Below are positions 1 to 10,550 of a stretch of 64,000 nucleotides of DNA, piece by piece. The notes below the pieces were generated by a model, which had not been told where the DNA came from, did not search any database, and saw only the letters and a list, made by a program, of their open reading frames with translations. The stretch comes from Mikania micrantha. Taxonomy: Eukaryota; Streptophyta; Magnoliopsida; Asterales; Asteraceae. Location of the stretch: assembly GCA_009363875.1 (NCBI GenBank), contig CM018682.1, positions 60,596,031 to 60,660,030 of the forward strand. Reading direction: 5' to 3'. Positions within the stretch are counted from its first letter, which is position 1; each line of letters starts with the position of its first letter. A program made the position numbers and the translations under genes.

Positions 1-243
1 TCATCACTTAGGTTCTTGGACTTAGCTAAAATAACTGAAATTCTGAAGACTAGAGTTTAGTTAGTTTAGCTAAATCTTTTGTGTATTTGATGTAACTAGC
101 TCATGATGAACATGATTTTTGATGTAATTAATTTGGTTGATTAATTGATATGTGATGATTTATTTAGACGCCCACGAGCTTATGAACTATCTACACATCC
201 TTCGTGGCATCCCGATGTTTCCGCCATCGGTCGGGGTGTTACA
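1..243 (+). mobile_element. GypD: 3' end of a Gypsy LTR (upstream LTR, cut by window edge)
   Basis: The segment ends in GGGGTGTTACA and is followed three bases later by a tRNA-iMet primer binding site, as expected for the right end of a 5' LTR. It aligns almost base for base with the last 235 bases of the complete solo LTR at 15128-18326 (about 90% by eye), so it is the same family. Only the terminal part is in the window; the rest lies to the left. Confidence 0.9.
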
Positions 244-246
244 GAT

Positions 247-258
247 TGGTATCAGAGC
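247..258 (+). other. Primer binding site of GypD
   Basis: TGGTATCAGAGC is complementary to the 3' end of plant initiator methionine tRNA, the usual primer for minus-strand synthesis in plant LTR elements. It sits three bases after the LTR end. Confidence 0.9.
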
Positions 259-481
259 CTGGGTTATAGGGAATTAGGTTACTAGAAATGGTTGACCTAG
301 TCTATAACCGTAGGATACCCTAGTATGAAACTATTTCATACACTAGTTAGTATATTCAGGATTTCATGCTTATGTCTTTATTACATGTTAATTGAACTCC
401 TGTTATACATCTGATTTACATATGCTACTTACTGATTGTTTGCTTACTTGTGCCCTAATGACTCGATAAGGACATACTCGT

Positions 482-571
482 GATGTATTGTAAAGGTGGT
501 GGGACAATGGTTTGGGAGGTTGCGACCTACCCATATCATATGCCCTATACATATACCATTTACAGTACATC
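482..571. repeat. Covarying hairpin module, copy 1 (GypD leader)
   Basis: The left arm GATGTATTGTAAA pairs with the right arm TTTACAGTACATC (13 pairs, one G-U). The interior carries the conserved words GGTGGGAC, TTGCGACC and TATGCCCTATACAT. See copies at 694, 15401, 15614, 35673, 37544, 46504, 50584, 50828, 60893 and 61211. Confidence 0.8.
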
Positions 572-693
572 GGGTGGATGTCAGCATTGAGGAATAAGGG
601 AACTACCCATTTGGGAAATTATCTGTTTAGGAAAATACTTGCTTAGGAATTTCCTGTTTGATCTTTGATCTCCAGACAAGGACACACTCGTGG

Positions 694-778
694 TATACTA
701 CAAAGATGGTGGGACGATGATTTGGGAGGTTGCGACCCACCCTTACATATGCCCTATACATATACCATTTGTAGTATA
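694..778. repeat. Covarying hairpin module, copy 2 (GypD leader)
   Basis: The arms TATACTACAAA and TTTGTAGTATA pair perfectly over 11 bases. The arm sequence differs from copy 1 while pairing is kept. The interior again has GGTGGGAC, TTGCGACC and TATGCCCTATACAT. Confidence 0.8.
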
Positions 779-1114
779 TTGGGGGTCTATCAGTGTCAGG
801 AATTTAGGATATTATTAGGATACTGCTAGGTGTTGGACCGATCGGGAGCTCGGAAACAATCCGAATCCAATAGAAAACTACTCGACAGCCTCTGGAATAG
901 TGCGGAATCCTATTCCAGGGTTTTCCAATCGAAACCAACAGAAACCGTGGTGATCCGAGGTTGTAAGAACAACGTGGAAGCAACAATCGAACACCACGGG
1001 TTGAGAATCGAACTTGGATGATCAAGAACCGCTCAAATCTTCTAGGGTTTTGACACTGGAGTCTCTGGGAAGAAGGAGGGCTCTGGAAAGTTAAAGTTGA
1101 AATGATTTGAACTT

Positions 1115-1123
1115 CTATTTATA
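1115..1123 (-). promoter_or_regulatory. CopA LTR TATA box
   Basis: TATAAATAG on the minus strand lies between the CGAATGA array (upstream) and a pyrimidine-rich transcribed part. The same box is at 14351-14359 in the other LTR. This is the expected start of the genomic RNA. Confidence 0.7.
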
Positions 1124-1129
1124 AGCTGT

Positions 1130-1312
1130 AGTCATTCGGCCGAATGAGTGGCCGAAGCAGCTCATTCGGCGAATGACTAAGCTCGAATGAGCTATCATTC
1201 GAATGAGTCATTCGGCGAATGACTCATTCTCAATCCAGACATTCGCTATAATCTTCATTCGGCGAATGACTTCATTCTAGAGTCATTCGCCGAATGAGTG
1301 ACCTTCATACTC
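1130..1312. repeat. CGAATGA word array in CopA U3
   Basis: About a dozen copies of CATTCG and CGAATG occur, several fused into the palindromes ATTCGGCGAAT, ATTCGCCGAAT or ATTCGGCCGAAT, with irregular spacers of other sequence. The array lies directly upstream of the TATA box. The same words recur before gag (13510-13790) and before the env-like ORF (5100-5290 and 5640-5950). Confidence 0.85.
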
Positions 1313-1477
1313 AATTCAGTTTATAATCAAATCAACTAAATAGATAAACATTAATAGACATTAAGGAATAGAAATAAACATTAAGAAATAGAAATAAAGA
1401 CAACTTCCATTAATACTTTGAACATTTACATGATAAGAGTTACAAAACTGAACTAGGGACAAAAACATGTATCAACA

Positions 1478-1488
1478 AACTCCCTCTT
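1478..1488 (-). other. CopA polypurine tract
   Basis: AAGAGGGAGTT on the minus strand directly abuts the 3' LTR. This is the plus-strand primer of reverse transcription. Confidence 0.8.
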
Positions 1489-1497
1489 GGACCTAGT

Positions 1498-4400
1498 TCA
1501 ACTCTTGGAAGTTTCTTTCTTCAAATACTTAGCCGAGATCGCTTTCCAATCAGCTCCAGCGTGAACCCTTAAGCATATGCAGATTCGGATCACTCTCATA
1601 AACTGAAGTGCCTGTTCCATATCCTGTACATCGAAGAAAATCTGGTGACGATGCAGTGCAATAACATCTTTGTGGGACAAGTTAGTCAACCACATAGGAT
1701 CAAAAATCCTAACAGTCTCCCACTGTTTGTCTTTGCACAGGACTATCACAGCCTCACCGGTTCTCCCATCATAGTACCACCATCGGAAGCCCTCCATAAA
1801 GTCCTGTCGCATCTTCCGTAATGGAATCTTCTTCATGACTTTAGGAGGAAGCCACTTCAGGATGACTTTATGCTTACGGGTATCTCCGTCAATCTCTGGC
1901 AAATAATATCTTTCTGGCTGCTGCGGTTGAAAGTTCACCCATCTCTTCCGGTATTCATACTTGATTTGTCGAGAAAACCAAGCAGACATCCCGGAGTCTT
2001 CACTGTATAGCATGTTCAGACGTGCTAGCTGATTGACTTCGAATCCAGGCAACGTCTTGAAATCATGTGGGTGTTTGAAGTAGTCGATCCCTTTCTCTCT
2101 CTTCACAGCATAGCATCCAAGATCATGGAAGTATGCCCAGCTAAGGATCTGACCTCCAGCTTTGTAGCCTTTGGTCCTGTAAACCTTCTTGTGCGTGGTT
2201 GGCATCTTCTCAGTGCTTTGCTTCTTTAACACTTCCCAGTAAGAAGCCCATTCCTCTTTCCTCTTCTTTTGATCATCGGCTTCAGCCTTGCTTGCCTCTA
2301 CTTGTTCTTCTAGATATCTGACCAAGAGATCCTCTGTTTCCTGATCAAATGGCTCAGTGAATGTAGGCAGCTCGTCTTCGGCCGATGTATACTTTGGATA
2401 TTCTTCATCTGTGATGTCTTCCAGAATAACCTCATCTATATCATCAAAAGGTTCTGGTTCGGGCTCTTCAAAACTGGGAACTGAGGTGTCATCAGTAACA
2501 ACCTCGTCAGGATTCAACCTGAATAGCTCGGCTATCTGTTCTTTGGATAGACAGTGTATGATTTCTCCCTCCTCCTTGTCATAGCTCACTGAGTACTGTA
2601 TAATGCCCTGAGCGTCCAAAATCATGGTAAGTGTCTTATCAAGCTGATGTCTCAGAGGCACAGCTTGAACTTCCTCAGTAGCTTCTGGCTCAGCTGTCTT
2701 TGATGGAGACGAGGGAGGAGGAGCCTGAGCCTTCTTGTCGTTGACTTTATTGGATCGGATCTCTGAAGAGGGAGGGGCTTGATCATCATTGCCATCATCA
2801 TCATCGTCATCAGCACCAGATGATTCAGCAGACCCACTCCCAGATCCGTCTTTGTCATCATCTTCAGCATCATCATCTTCATCAGATTCTTCATCCTTCT
2901 CAGAATCTTCATAGTCCACTTGTTCCTCATCAGACTCTTTTTCTTCTTCCTCATCCACCTGCTTGTCTGAATCATCGGAACGATCTTCTACACCCTCAAG
3001 TCTGGGAGTGCCCTCCTTTGAACCCTCGACAAGTCCAGCGAGGCGAGCATTCTCAGCCTCGAGTAGAAGAATCCTCTCATTGAAACCAGAGGCTGTCAGA
3101 GCCAACTGGTTGTGCTCGTCAATATACTTCAGGAGCTGTTCCTCCTGCTGAGCTGAACGAGCTCTAAGATCAGCTCGTTGATCAGCTGCCTGCAGCAACA
3201 AGGCATCCTGATCGTTGATCCGTTGAGTGAGCTGAGCGATCTTAGACTCTTGCTCCAAGTTCTTCTCCATCAGCCTGAGAACCATACTGTTCAGTGTGCT
3301 AAGCTGATCCACAACTGACACAGTAGGTATATGCATATCAGCTCGAACTGTAGATGGGCCCGAAGAAGCAGCAACATAAACTGGCTCACGAATAACAGGA
3401 GTGGACAGAGGGGCAGTAGTAGTCTGAGTATGAATAGCCCTTGTCCGTGTCAGTGAAGAAACTGACACAGCTGCTACTGGTGTGACAGTAGTTGTAGCAG
3501 CTGTAGTCAGTTCTGACCTCCTTTGGAAAGAGAATCTTGATCTCTTTCCCCTTCCAGCCCTAGAAGATGTGGGCTGAGTAGCCGCAACAGCAACCACTGC
3601 TGCGGAAGCAGGAGCAGAAGACCTGGGAGGAGGAGATAGATCAAACTCTGGAACGAATAAAGGATCAGTGATCTCCTCTCTCTCTTCCTCTGTCCTCTTC
3701 CTCTTTCTCACAACCATCTTCCCGGCCACCATCACCTTCTCATACCCCTCCTCCATGAAATCATCTGAATCAGTGCTCTCCTCATCACCGTCACCAACAA
3801 CACCCTCATCACCCGAGTCCTCTGACTCATCATCATCATCAGACATGTGAGGAACTGAAGTATCAGCAACAGTAGAGGTGGAAACAATAGTAGTAGTGGT
3901 GGTCAGAAAGTCTAGATCCATTAAAGAATCTATATCTACATCCTCCTCCTGTGCTGTAGAAACAACAGCATCACCACCAGCAACAGAACCAATAACATCA
4001 ACCATGCTCACTGAAGCAGCAGTGGTTATGTGTCCAGAACTCATCTCACTTGCACCAGTACTCACCATAGCATCAGTACTCACTAACACTGTGCTTTCAC
4101 CAGCTCCAGCACCACTAGGGCCTGCACCACCATCATCATCACCTCCATCACTACCATCCCCACCAGCAGGTACAACAATGTCTTCCACATCCGAGTCGGA
4201 GTCATCATGCCTCCATCTCCGTCCGGCAGGAGCCCTATAATCAGGTTGAGAGAGGTGACCGAATAAAGACCTGGTGGTAGGCTTCCTCTCTTTCCCTCTG
4301 TATGACAAAACTCTGTTTAGAGTAATGTCATTCATATGCTCTAATCGAATGATATCAGCATTGATCTTCGGAAGATCTGGAACTTGGGCGTCTATGATTT

Positions 4401-5010
4401 GCTGGAGAAACCTCGGGTACATGAGGAACTTCTTGTCACCCTTGAGAACCACATTCTCCTTCATGTGAATGAATATCATCTCTGAGAAGTTGAAGGGTTT
4501 GTTGAGCACCAAAGCAGCAAATGCGCACTGGATGGTCTCACGCATATCATCAAAACCCCCTCTCCTAGATCCAAGACAGTGTACCAGCACATGAGCTAAG
4601 TACTTGAACTGTGGAGACATAAACGCCTTGTTGAGGATGCCATCTCCAATATCACCCTCATACTTGCATCGAAAAAAACATCCACGAACCAGAAATCGAT
4701 CAAGTAATGCAGGCTGATCAGGAGAGTCTTGAAATCCACAGATTCTCCGGATGTGCTCAGCTGAGACAACCACATCATGTCCTTGCACTTTGCCCCGTAT
4801 AACTGTAGGCTCGGCCTCGCAATCAATATCAGCCGATGACCAAAAATCCTGCTGATGTGATAGATAGGGCACATGTATAGTAGATATAGCTGTGAATATC
4901 CTAGAATGCCTCAGAAATGTGATGATGTCTGAGTAATGCTTCGCGTTCGGAGTGGTCAAGTCTAGATGAGCACAGATGTTGTGCTTGGGAACTGACTTGT
5001 ATCCTGCCAT
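1498..5010 (-). CDS. CopA env-like ORF (third ORF, function unknown)
   Basis: This is a large intact ORF downstream of pol, in the position of the env-like ORF of SIRE/Maximus elements. I start it at the ATG at 5010 (MAGYKSV, 1170 aa) rather than 66 bases upstream. That ATG aligns with the start of the CopB homologue (MADLRFV) and is directly preceded by a splice acceptor. Residues 1-260 form a globular N-terminal domain shared with CopB. Then come acidic and Ser/Thr-rich linkers, a basic RKRKR cluster near residue 435, a predicted coiled coil at about 566-668 and an acidic tract at about 678-743. The C-terminal domain (about 860-1170) is again shared with CopB. I see no convincing membrane segment or signal peptide, so 'envelope' is only a positional name. 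The frame has no breaks, in line with the youth of the element. Confidence 0.75.
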   Translation of the reverse strand: MAGYKSVPKHNICAHLDLTTPNAKHYSDIITFLRHSRIFTAISTIHVPYLSHQQDFWSSADIDCEAEPTVIRGKVQGHDVVVSAEHIRRICGFQDSPDQPALLDRFLVRGCFFRCKYEGDIGDGILNKAFMSPQFKYLAHVLVHCLGSRRGGFDDMRETIQCAFAALVLNKPFNFSEMIFIHMKENVVLKGDKKFLMYPRFLQQIIDAQVPDLPKINADIIRLEHMNDITLNRVLSYRGKERKPTTRSLFGHLSQPDYRAPAGRRWRHDDSDSDVEDIVVPAGGDGSDGGDDDGGAGPSGAGAGESTVLVSTDAMVSTGASEMSSGHITTAASVSMVDVIGSVAGGDAVVSTAQEEDVDIDSLMDLDFLTTTTTIVSTSTVADTSVPHMSDDDDESEDSGDEGVVGDGDEESTDSDDFMEEGYEKVMVAGKMVVRKRKRTEEEREEITDPLFVPEFDLSPPPRSSAPASAAVVAVAATQPTSSRAGRGKRSRFSFQRRSELTTAATTTVTPVAAVSVSSLTRTRAIHTQTTTAPLSTPVIREPVYVAASSGPSTVRADMHIPTVSVVDQLSTLNSMVLRLMEKNLEQESKIAQLTQRINDQDALLLQAADQRADLRARSAQQEEQLLKYIDEHNQLALTASGFNERILLLEAENARLAGLVEGSKEGTPRLEGVEDRSDDSDKQVDEEEEKESDEEQVDYEDSEKDEESDEDDDAEDDDKDGSGSGSAESSGADDDDDDGNDDQAPPSSEIRSNKVNDKKAQAPPPSSPSKTAEPEATEEVQAVPLRHQLDKTLTMILDAQGIIQYSVSYDKEEGEIIHCLSKEQIAELFRLNPDEVVTDDTSVPSFEEPEPEPFDDIDEVILEDITDEEYPKYTSAEDELPTFTEPFDQETEDLLVRYLEEQVEASKAEADDQKKRKEEWASYWEVLKKQSTEKMPTTHKKVYRTKGYKAGGQILSWAYFHDLGCYAVKREKGIDYFKHPHDFKTLPGFEVNQLARLNMLYSEDSGMSAWFSRQIKYEYRKRWVNFQPQQPERYYLPEIDGDTRKHKVILKWLPPKVMKKIPLRKMRQDFMEGFRWWYYDGRTGEAVIVLCKDKQWETVRIFDPMWLTNLSHKDVIALHRHQIFFDVQDMEQALQFMRVIRICICLRVHAGADWKAISAKYLKKETSKS

Positions 5011-5011
5011 A

Positions 5012-5525
5012 CTGCATAACACAAGAAATAAACATGTCAGTACGAGATACTCAATCAGTAAACTGAAATTAGCCAAAAATCAGATTAACTGTTAAACTGA
5101 TATGCCGAATGAAAGACATTCGCCGAATGAGTCATAGGATCGAATGAGTCATTCGTCGAATGAGGTTCATTCGTCGAATGACTCTCATTCGTCGAATGAG
5201 ACATGAGTATGACTGGTCATTCGTCGAATGAGCCATTCGTCGAATGAGGTTCATTCGCCGAATGAGTCATTCGCCGAATGACGACATTCGGCGTCTGATT
5301 TGAATTCAAAATCCCCCTTTTTCAAAATCACAAATCAGTCCATAAAACCTGTTCATCAACACTCAGAATCGACCGACTAACACTTTTAATACTTGACTAA
5401 GTTATTTTCAAGTCCATTTCAATGACTTATTTACAAGGTGAACGTTGAAACCCTAAAACCCTAAGTTATGATCTGATTGACACGATTCCACGGTTGGAAT
5501 GATCTGAAATTTGATCCCCATATAC
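5012..5525 (-). other. Predicted leader intron of the CopA env-like transcript
   Basis: On the minus strand a donor CTCAG|GTATATG (junction 5526/5525) and an acceptor TTATTTCTTGTGTTATGCAG (ending at 5012) enclose 514 nt. A branch-like TACTGAC lies about 27 nt before the acceptor. The acceptor is one base before the ATG. CopB has the same layout with a 522-nt intron. The intron contains CATTCG words at 5100-5290. Splicing is inferred, not shown. Confidence 0.5.
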
Positions 5526-5680
5526 CTGAGATGAAGTGTAAAAAGATTATCAGAAGCAGGGTCAATAAAGATCAAAAGAAATCAAAGAGACGGGCACTGT
5601 GTGTGAATCGCCGAATGGGGTTCTCTCTGATGTCGCGAAAGAGTTTTTGGTCGAATGACCCTCATTCGGCCGAAGGACCG

Positions 5681-5688
5681 TTATATAG
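5681..5688 (-). promoter_or_regulatory. Putative internal promoter of the CopA env-like ORF
   Basis: A TATA-like CTATATAA on the minus strand is flanked on both sides by CATTCGGCCGAAT-type words, as in the LTR U3. It lies about 150 bases before the predicted splice donor, so a start near 5650 would give a leader exon of about 125 nt. Confidence 0.45.
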
Positions 5689-6562
5689 TACCTTCTCATT
5701 CGCCGAATGAGCTAGGCCAAAGGTCACCTGACATTCAGTCTTATTCGCCGAAAGAGTGTAGCGATTGAGTCATTCGACAAAGTTCATTCGCCGAATGAGA
5801 ATGTCGAATGAGTCATTCGACACTCTTCATTCGTCGAATGGGGTTCATTGTGTATGATTGATTCGGTCGAATGACTCATTCGCAGAATGAGTTCATTTGG
5901 CCGAATGAGTTCATTCTACCTCTCATTCGGACGAATGAGAGATGAAAATCTCCAAACCTCAAATTTTTCAACATTTGACATTATGAGCAACAAGCTTTTA
6001 ACAATTTATGAAGATATGTCTGGTTGGTTCAGGATTCAGATATGACAGACATCCAAATCTACAAATGATCATCTAAAACAAAATTGAAAATAGAAAATCT
6101 TTTTGTATTTTTCTGAAGCAACCACTACAACTGTACAAACAAGAATTTAAAACACATAAACACATATTTTTGTGAGAAGTCCATTAATAAGATAACACAT
6201 ATCTCTAATCACATCATATTGCCTTCAATGAATGCTTCACTTCAACCACAATTTCATTTTGATACGATTACTGATATATTTGTCCAAATTTAAACTGAAC
6301 AATACATAACTCCTAAACAAACTATATGATCACTCATATTTTCTGATTGAGTTCCCCAATTCATTTCATCAATCAAGATCAAAATCAGTTCAAAACTCAT
6401 TTCAGCATATCTTAAAACCAGTCATCATGAATTCAATAAGATTCAAACATTTATTATCTTTTTGTGTTTTTCTTGTTCTATCCAAATGGATGGCTTCAGC
6501 TAGGTCCGTCCCAGCAATATGGCACATGTATGGAATCGAACTTTAATTGTTTAAGTATTTCT

Positions 6563-6681
6563 CAAGCTTAATACCAGCTTGCATTAGGTTTTCTTCAAGC
6601 TTAATACCAGCTTGTTTTTAGTTTTTCACCAAGCTTAATACCAGCTTGTTTTTGATTTTCCTCAAGCTTAATACCAGCTTG
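6563..6681. repeat. Four tandem 33-34 bp hairpin repeats in CopA
   Basis: CAAGCTTAATACCAGCTTG occurs at 6563, 6596, 6630 and 6663. Each copy can fold as CAAGCT/AGCTTG around a seven-base loop. The T-rich spacers between copies vary slightly. Confidence 0.85.
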
Positions 6682-7073
6682 TTTTTAATTTTTCTTTGAA
6701 TGAAACCTCATTTGATTCCATGATGACAGGTGTATGCTTGATTTGAGTCAAAAACCGTTTTTCACTCAAAAGATTTAATAAAATGGATCCCACAAATCAA
6801 ACTTTCTAAGTTATCATAAGTTGTTTATTTATTTTGTACAGCCAGCCTATCAGTACATCCCATCACAATTCTCTTGTGATTTCAGTTCACACATTCATTT
6901 ATGCTTCTATGACATAATGAAATCAATGTACTATTTTATTAAACAAGACCATCTCATTTTTTAATTTTTCTATTTTTTTTTTCAAATTTTCTAATGTTTT
7001 TGGTTTTTCAAATTTTCTAATGTTTTTGGTTTTTCAAATTTTCTAATGTTTTTGGTTTTTCAAATTTTCTATT

Positions 7074-7082
7074 TCTCCCCCT
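7074..7082 (-). other. Second (internal) polypurine tract of CopA
   Basis: AGGGGGAGA on the minus strand lies about 120 bases after the pol stop. CopB has AGGGGGAGAAT in the same place (19420). It resembles a functional plus-strand primer, but whether it is used is unknown. Confidence 0.5.
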
Positions 7083-7202
7083 AAAAACCTAAAAAATAGA
7101 AAATCTTTTTGTGTTTTTGGTGATAAAAAATAACTGTACAAGAGAAAATGAAAATACTGAAATAAAATAAACAAAGCAAAGACTATCTAAGTAAAATGAT
7201 GA

Positions 7203-10200
7203 TCATTTGTGAGACTCAGATGAGGATTGAACTTCATCCTTTTGGAAAACACCATTAGCCGATAACAGATATAGAAATCTGGGTTTGTCAAAAGCTTTTG
7301 TAAAAAGATCGGCTTTTTGGTGATCGGTGTGAATTTTAACAACATCGATTAATTTCTTTTCAAAACAATCACGTATAAAGTGATATTTTATGTCGATGTG
7401 TTTGGTCTTGGAGTGCTGAACTGGATTTTTAGTGACAGCAATGGCGGCAGTATTATCAACATAAATAGGAGTGTTAGAAAAATGTAACCCATAGTCCCTG
7501 AGTTGCTGTTGAATCCAGATGATTTGTGAACAACAACTAGCAGCAGCAATATATTCAGCTTCACAGGTTGAAGTAGACACCGACGTCTGCTTCTTGCACT
7601 GCCAGGTGACCAATCGGTTTCCAAAGAACTGACATCCCGCAGATGTTGACTTGAAATCTCTTTTGCATCCGCCATAATCTGAATCACTGTAGGCAGTAAG
7701 CTCAAAGTTATCATCATTAGGGTACCATAAGCCAAGTTCCGGTGTACCCTTCAGATAACGCATAATCCTTTTGACAGCAATAAGGTGAGATATTCTTGGT
7801 TTGGATTGATAACGTGCACACAAGCAAGTGGCGAACATGATATCTGGCCGAGAAGCAGTAAGATACATGAGAGATCCGATCATTCCCCGGTACAGAGTGG
7901 CATCAATTAACTCCCCCTTTTCATCTGGAGTAATCCCGTGATTAATCGCCAGTGGGGTACCAGCAGGCTTTGCATCAGACATACTGAACCGGCTCAGAAT
8001 GTCACCAACGTATTTGGTTTGATGAATAAAAATCCCGGCCTCAGACTGATCCACTTGCAAACCCAAGAAAAACTTCATTTCTCCCATCGAACTCATTTCA
8101 AATTTTTCTTTCATAACCTTCTCAAATTCCTTGCACAGATCATCATTTGTGGAACCAAAAATTATGTCGTCCACATACACTTGCACCAAGAGTAAATCAC
8201 CGTCCTTCTCACGGATAAATAAAGTGCAGTCAATGACACCTCTTCTGAACCCGTTGTTCAGAAGGTGAGTGGAAAGTGTCTCGTACCACGCTCACGGAGC
8301 TTGATGCAATCCATACAGGGCTTTGTCTAACTTGTAGACTTGGTCACGATGCAATGGATCCTCAAATCCGGGAGGTTGACTGACATACACTGTTTCACTA
8401 ATAACTCCGTGAAGGAACGCGCTCTTTACATCCATTTGATAAACCTTGAATTTTTTAAAGGATGCATAGGCCAAGAAAATACGAATGGCTTCCAGTCGAG
8501 CAACTGGAGCAAACACCTCATTGTAATCCAATCCTTCTATCTGTCTGAATCCTTGAACCACCAGACGAGCCTTATTTCTCACAATAATCCCGTGATCATC
8601 TTTCTTGCACCGAAGAACCCATCTTGTACCGATGACTTTTGCACCTTTGGGTCTATCAACTAATTGCCAAACCCCCAACTTTTTGAACTGTAAAAGTTCC
8701 TCTTGCATGGCATCGACCCATGATTCTTCTTTGAGGGCTTCAGTGACTGTACGCGGTTCAACTTGAGAGATAAAGCAGGAATGAGCACAAAAGCTTATAT
8801 CTGCAAAATCAAGAATGTCTGCAAGACCACCTGAAGATATCTGACTTCGAGTCTTCACTCCATCTAGAGGACTCCCAATAATGTTATCTTGAGGATGAAT
8901 ACGATTGATCCTTCCAACAGGATGAGCAGGAACCTCAACCTCAGGATCTAAGTTATTCAAATTCAAATCCTCAAGACCAGGTACAAGATTATCAACAACT
9001 GGTTCAGGAGCAGCTGGAAGATTGTCATATGTGTCTGAGCTGTCATCATTTATCTGTGTAGTAGGAACAGATGCAGATGAAGGTTGCATAGGTTCATCAG
9101 GTGCATTTTGTACATCATACAACATCTGAACAGCAACATCTTCATCTGAATACATGGGGGGCATATTGAATGAATCAAAGAGACTGGAATAATCAAACAT
9201 CCAATCTGGCCCTTTTCCAGGTGGGGGTATTGTATACTTCTGAACGTCTACATGGTACCACTCCTCCACATTATGAGTTGCAATGTTGTAAACTCGTTTG
9301 TTTGGAGTGCTATACCCATGAAAGTACCCTTCTTCCACCTTTTCATTGAACTTGCCCTGCTCATGTTTCTTAAGCATAGTGCATGGAGCACCAAACGGTT
9401 CTAGATACTTAAGATTTGGCTTTCTGTTATGAAGCAGTTCAAAGCAAGTCTTCCCATGTCTCTTCACAATAAGAACCCGGTTCAATGTATAACAAGCATT
9501 AGCAACAGCTTCGTTCCAGAATTGAACCGGTAGAGAAGAATCAGCAAGCATAGTTCTAGCAGCCTCAATCAATGTCCTATTCTTGCGTTCAGCAACACCA
9601 TTCATCTGTGGAACGTATGGAGCACTAAATTGTTGCACAATGCCTCTTGCATTACAAAAATTCTCCATGTTGTGATTTTTGAACTCCGTTCCATTATCAG
9701 TTCTAAACTGACGAATCTTGAGCTTATAAAGCGATTCAAGTTTAGTAACCAGAACTTGAATACAATCAAACGTTTCTGATTTCTCTTTCAAAAAGAAGAC
9801 CCAAGAGTATCTGGAGTATTCATCAGTGATAACAAGGCAGTATTGATCTCCAGCTATACTCTTCCTATTCACTGGACCAAACAAATCCATGTGGAGAAGC
9901 TCAAGAGGAACATTGATTGAATGATACTTTTTCAGCTTATGAGACTGCTTAGACTGCTTTCCCTTCTTGCACGAAACACAGATATCAGACAGCTTAAAAT
10001 TTTTCAAGCTAACTCCCTCAACCAGACTGTTGTGTACCAAATGATTCATCTTGCGCAAACTCAAATGGCCCATCCTCTTATGCCATAGGATTGAATCTTT
10101 CTCAGTTGCCTTTGTCATAAAACATGAAGCTGTGGAGGATGTAGTTGAAGCTGTAGCCATATTGAGAACGTACAAGTCTTGCTTCCTCGGAGCTGACATC

Positions 10201-10550
10201 AAAATCCAATCTTCAGGTATCTGCACACCTTGTTTGAGAATGTAACACTTGGAGTCATCAAAAAGAACCTTGTACTCTTTGTCACAAATCTGAGAGACTG
10301 ACAGGAGGTTGTTTTCCAACTGTTTGACATATCTGACATTATCGAACGAAACCTGTCCATTTGTCAAAATTCCCTCTCCAGTAATAAAACCACCTTTGTC
10401 TCCAGCAAAGGCAACATAGCCACCTCGAACTGCATTCACATTGGTGAGCAGAGAAATATCACCAGTCATGTGTCTGGAAGCCCCACTATCAACGATCCAA
10501 TTGCTGTTCACTCCAGCTTTTGGGGCAACCTGCACAATAAAGAGACAATC
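7203..10550 (-). CDS. pol: CopA pol polyprotein (PR-INT-RT-RNaseH) with one nonsense codon
   Basis: Ty1/Copia polyprotein for processing, integration and reverse transcription. In order: aspartic protease WIVDSGASRHMTG near 10490; a zinc-binding pre-integrase module (GHLSLRKM, CVSCKKGKQ); integrase core with HMDLFGP, FRTDNGTEF and RKNRTLIEAARTML; RT with RWVLRCKKDDHG, YQMDVKSAFLHG, LYGLHQAP and YVDDIIFGS; RNase H with ELTAYSDSDYGG, STCEAEYIA and KHIDIKYHFIRD. A single TGA at 8292-8294 interrupts RT just after LHQAP; a CGA (Arg) to TGA change by cytosine deamination is the simplest explanation. The downstream frame stays open to 7203. The pol frame has no ATG: it opens 3' of the gag stop in another frame, so it needs a frameshift. 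Confidence 0.9.

Larger units (their letters stand above)
244..830 (+). mobile_element. GypD leader (5' untranslated internal region)
   Basis: This is the internal region after the PBS. No long reading frame is present. It holds two copies of a hairpin module (482-571 and 694-778), each preceded by a similar GGACA.ACTCGTG stretch, so a block of about 200 bp has been duplicated. The element is cut at 830 by the insertion of CopA; bases 826-830 (CTAGG) would be the left target duplication, but the right partner is lost. Confidence 0.7.
831..1477 (-). mobile_element. CopA 3' LTR (complete, 647 bp)
   Basis: Read on the minus strand it starts TGTTGATACATG and ends CGGTCCAACA, giving TG...CA ends. 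It follows a polypurine tract and is nearly identical to 14067-14655. It holds a TATA box and an array of CGAATGA words just upstream of it. Confidence 0.9.
5077..7202 (-). other. CopA spacer between pol and the env-like ORF
   Basis: There is no ORF of note. From pol outward (minus direction) it holds a second polypurine tract (7074-7082), a tandem array based on CAAATTTTCTAATGTTTTTG (about 6980-7070), four hairpin repeats (6563-6681), AT-rich unique sequence (about 6000-6500), CATTCG arrays (5640-5950 and 5100-5290) and the predicted internal promoter and intron. Confidence 0.7.

Noticed and set aside
1130..1312. CATTCGGCGAATG words as heat-shock elements
   Set aside because: HSEs need TTC and GAA separated by two bases; here the spacing is three or variable, and other families have changed the word away from it.
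5011..5076. Hydrophobic 22-residue N-terminal extension of the CopA env-like ORF as a signal peptide
   Set aside because: It is not found in CopB, lies directly upstream of a good splice acceptor, and the homologous start is the later ATG (5010). More likely translated intron.
6563..6681. CRISPR-like array
   Set aside because: Only four copies, T-rich low-complexity links, eukaryotic retroelement context and no cas genes.
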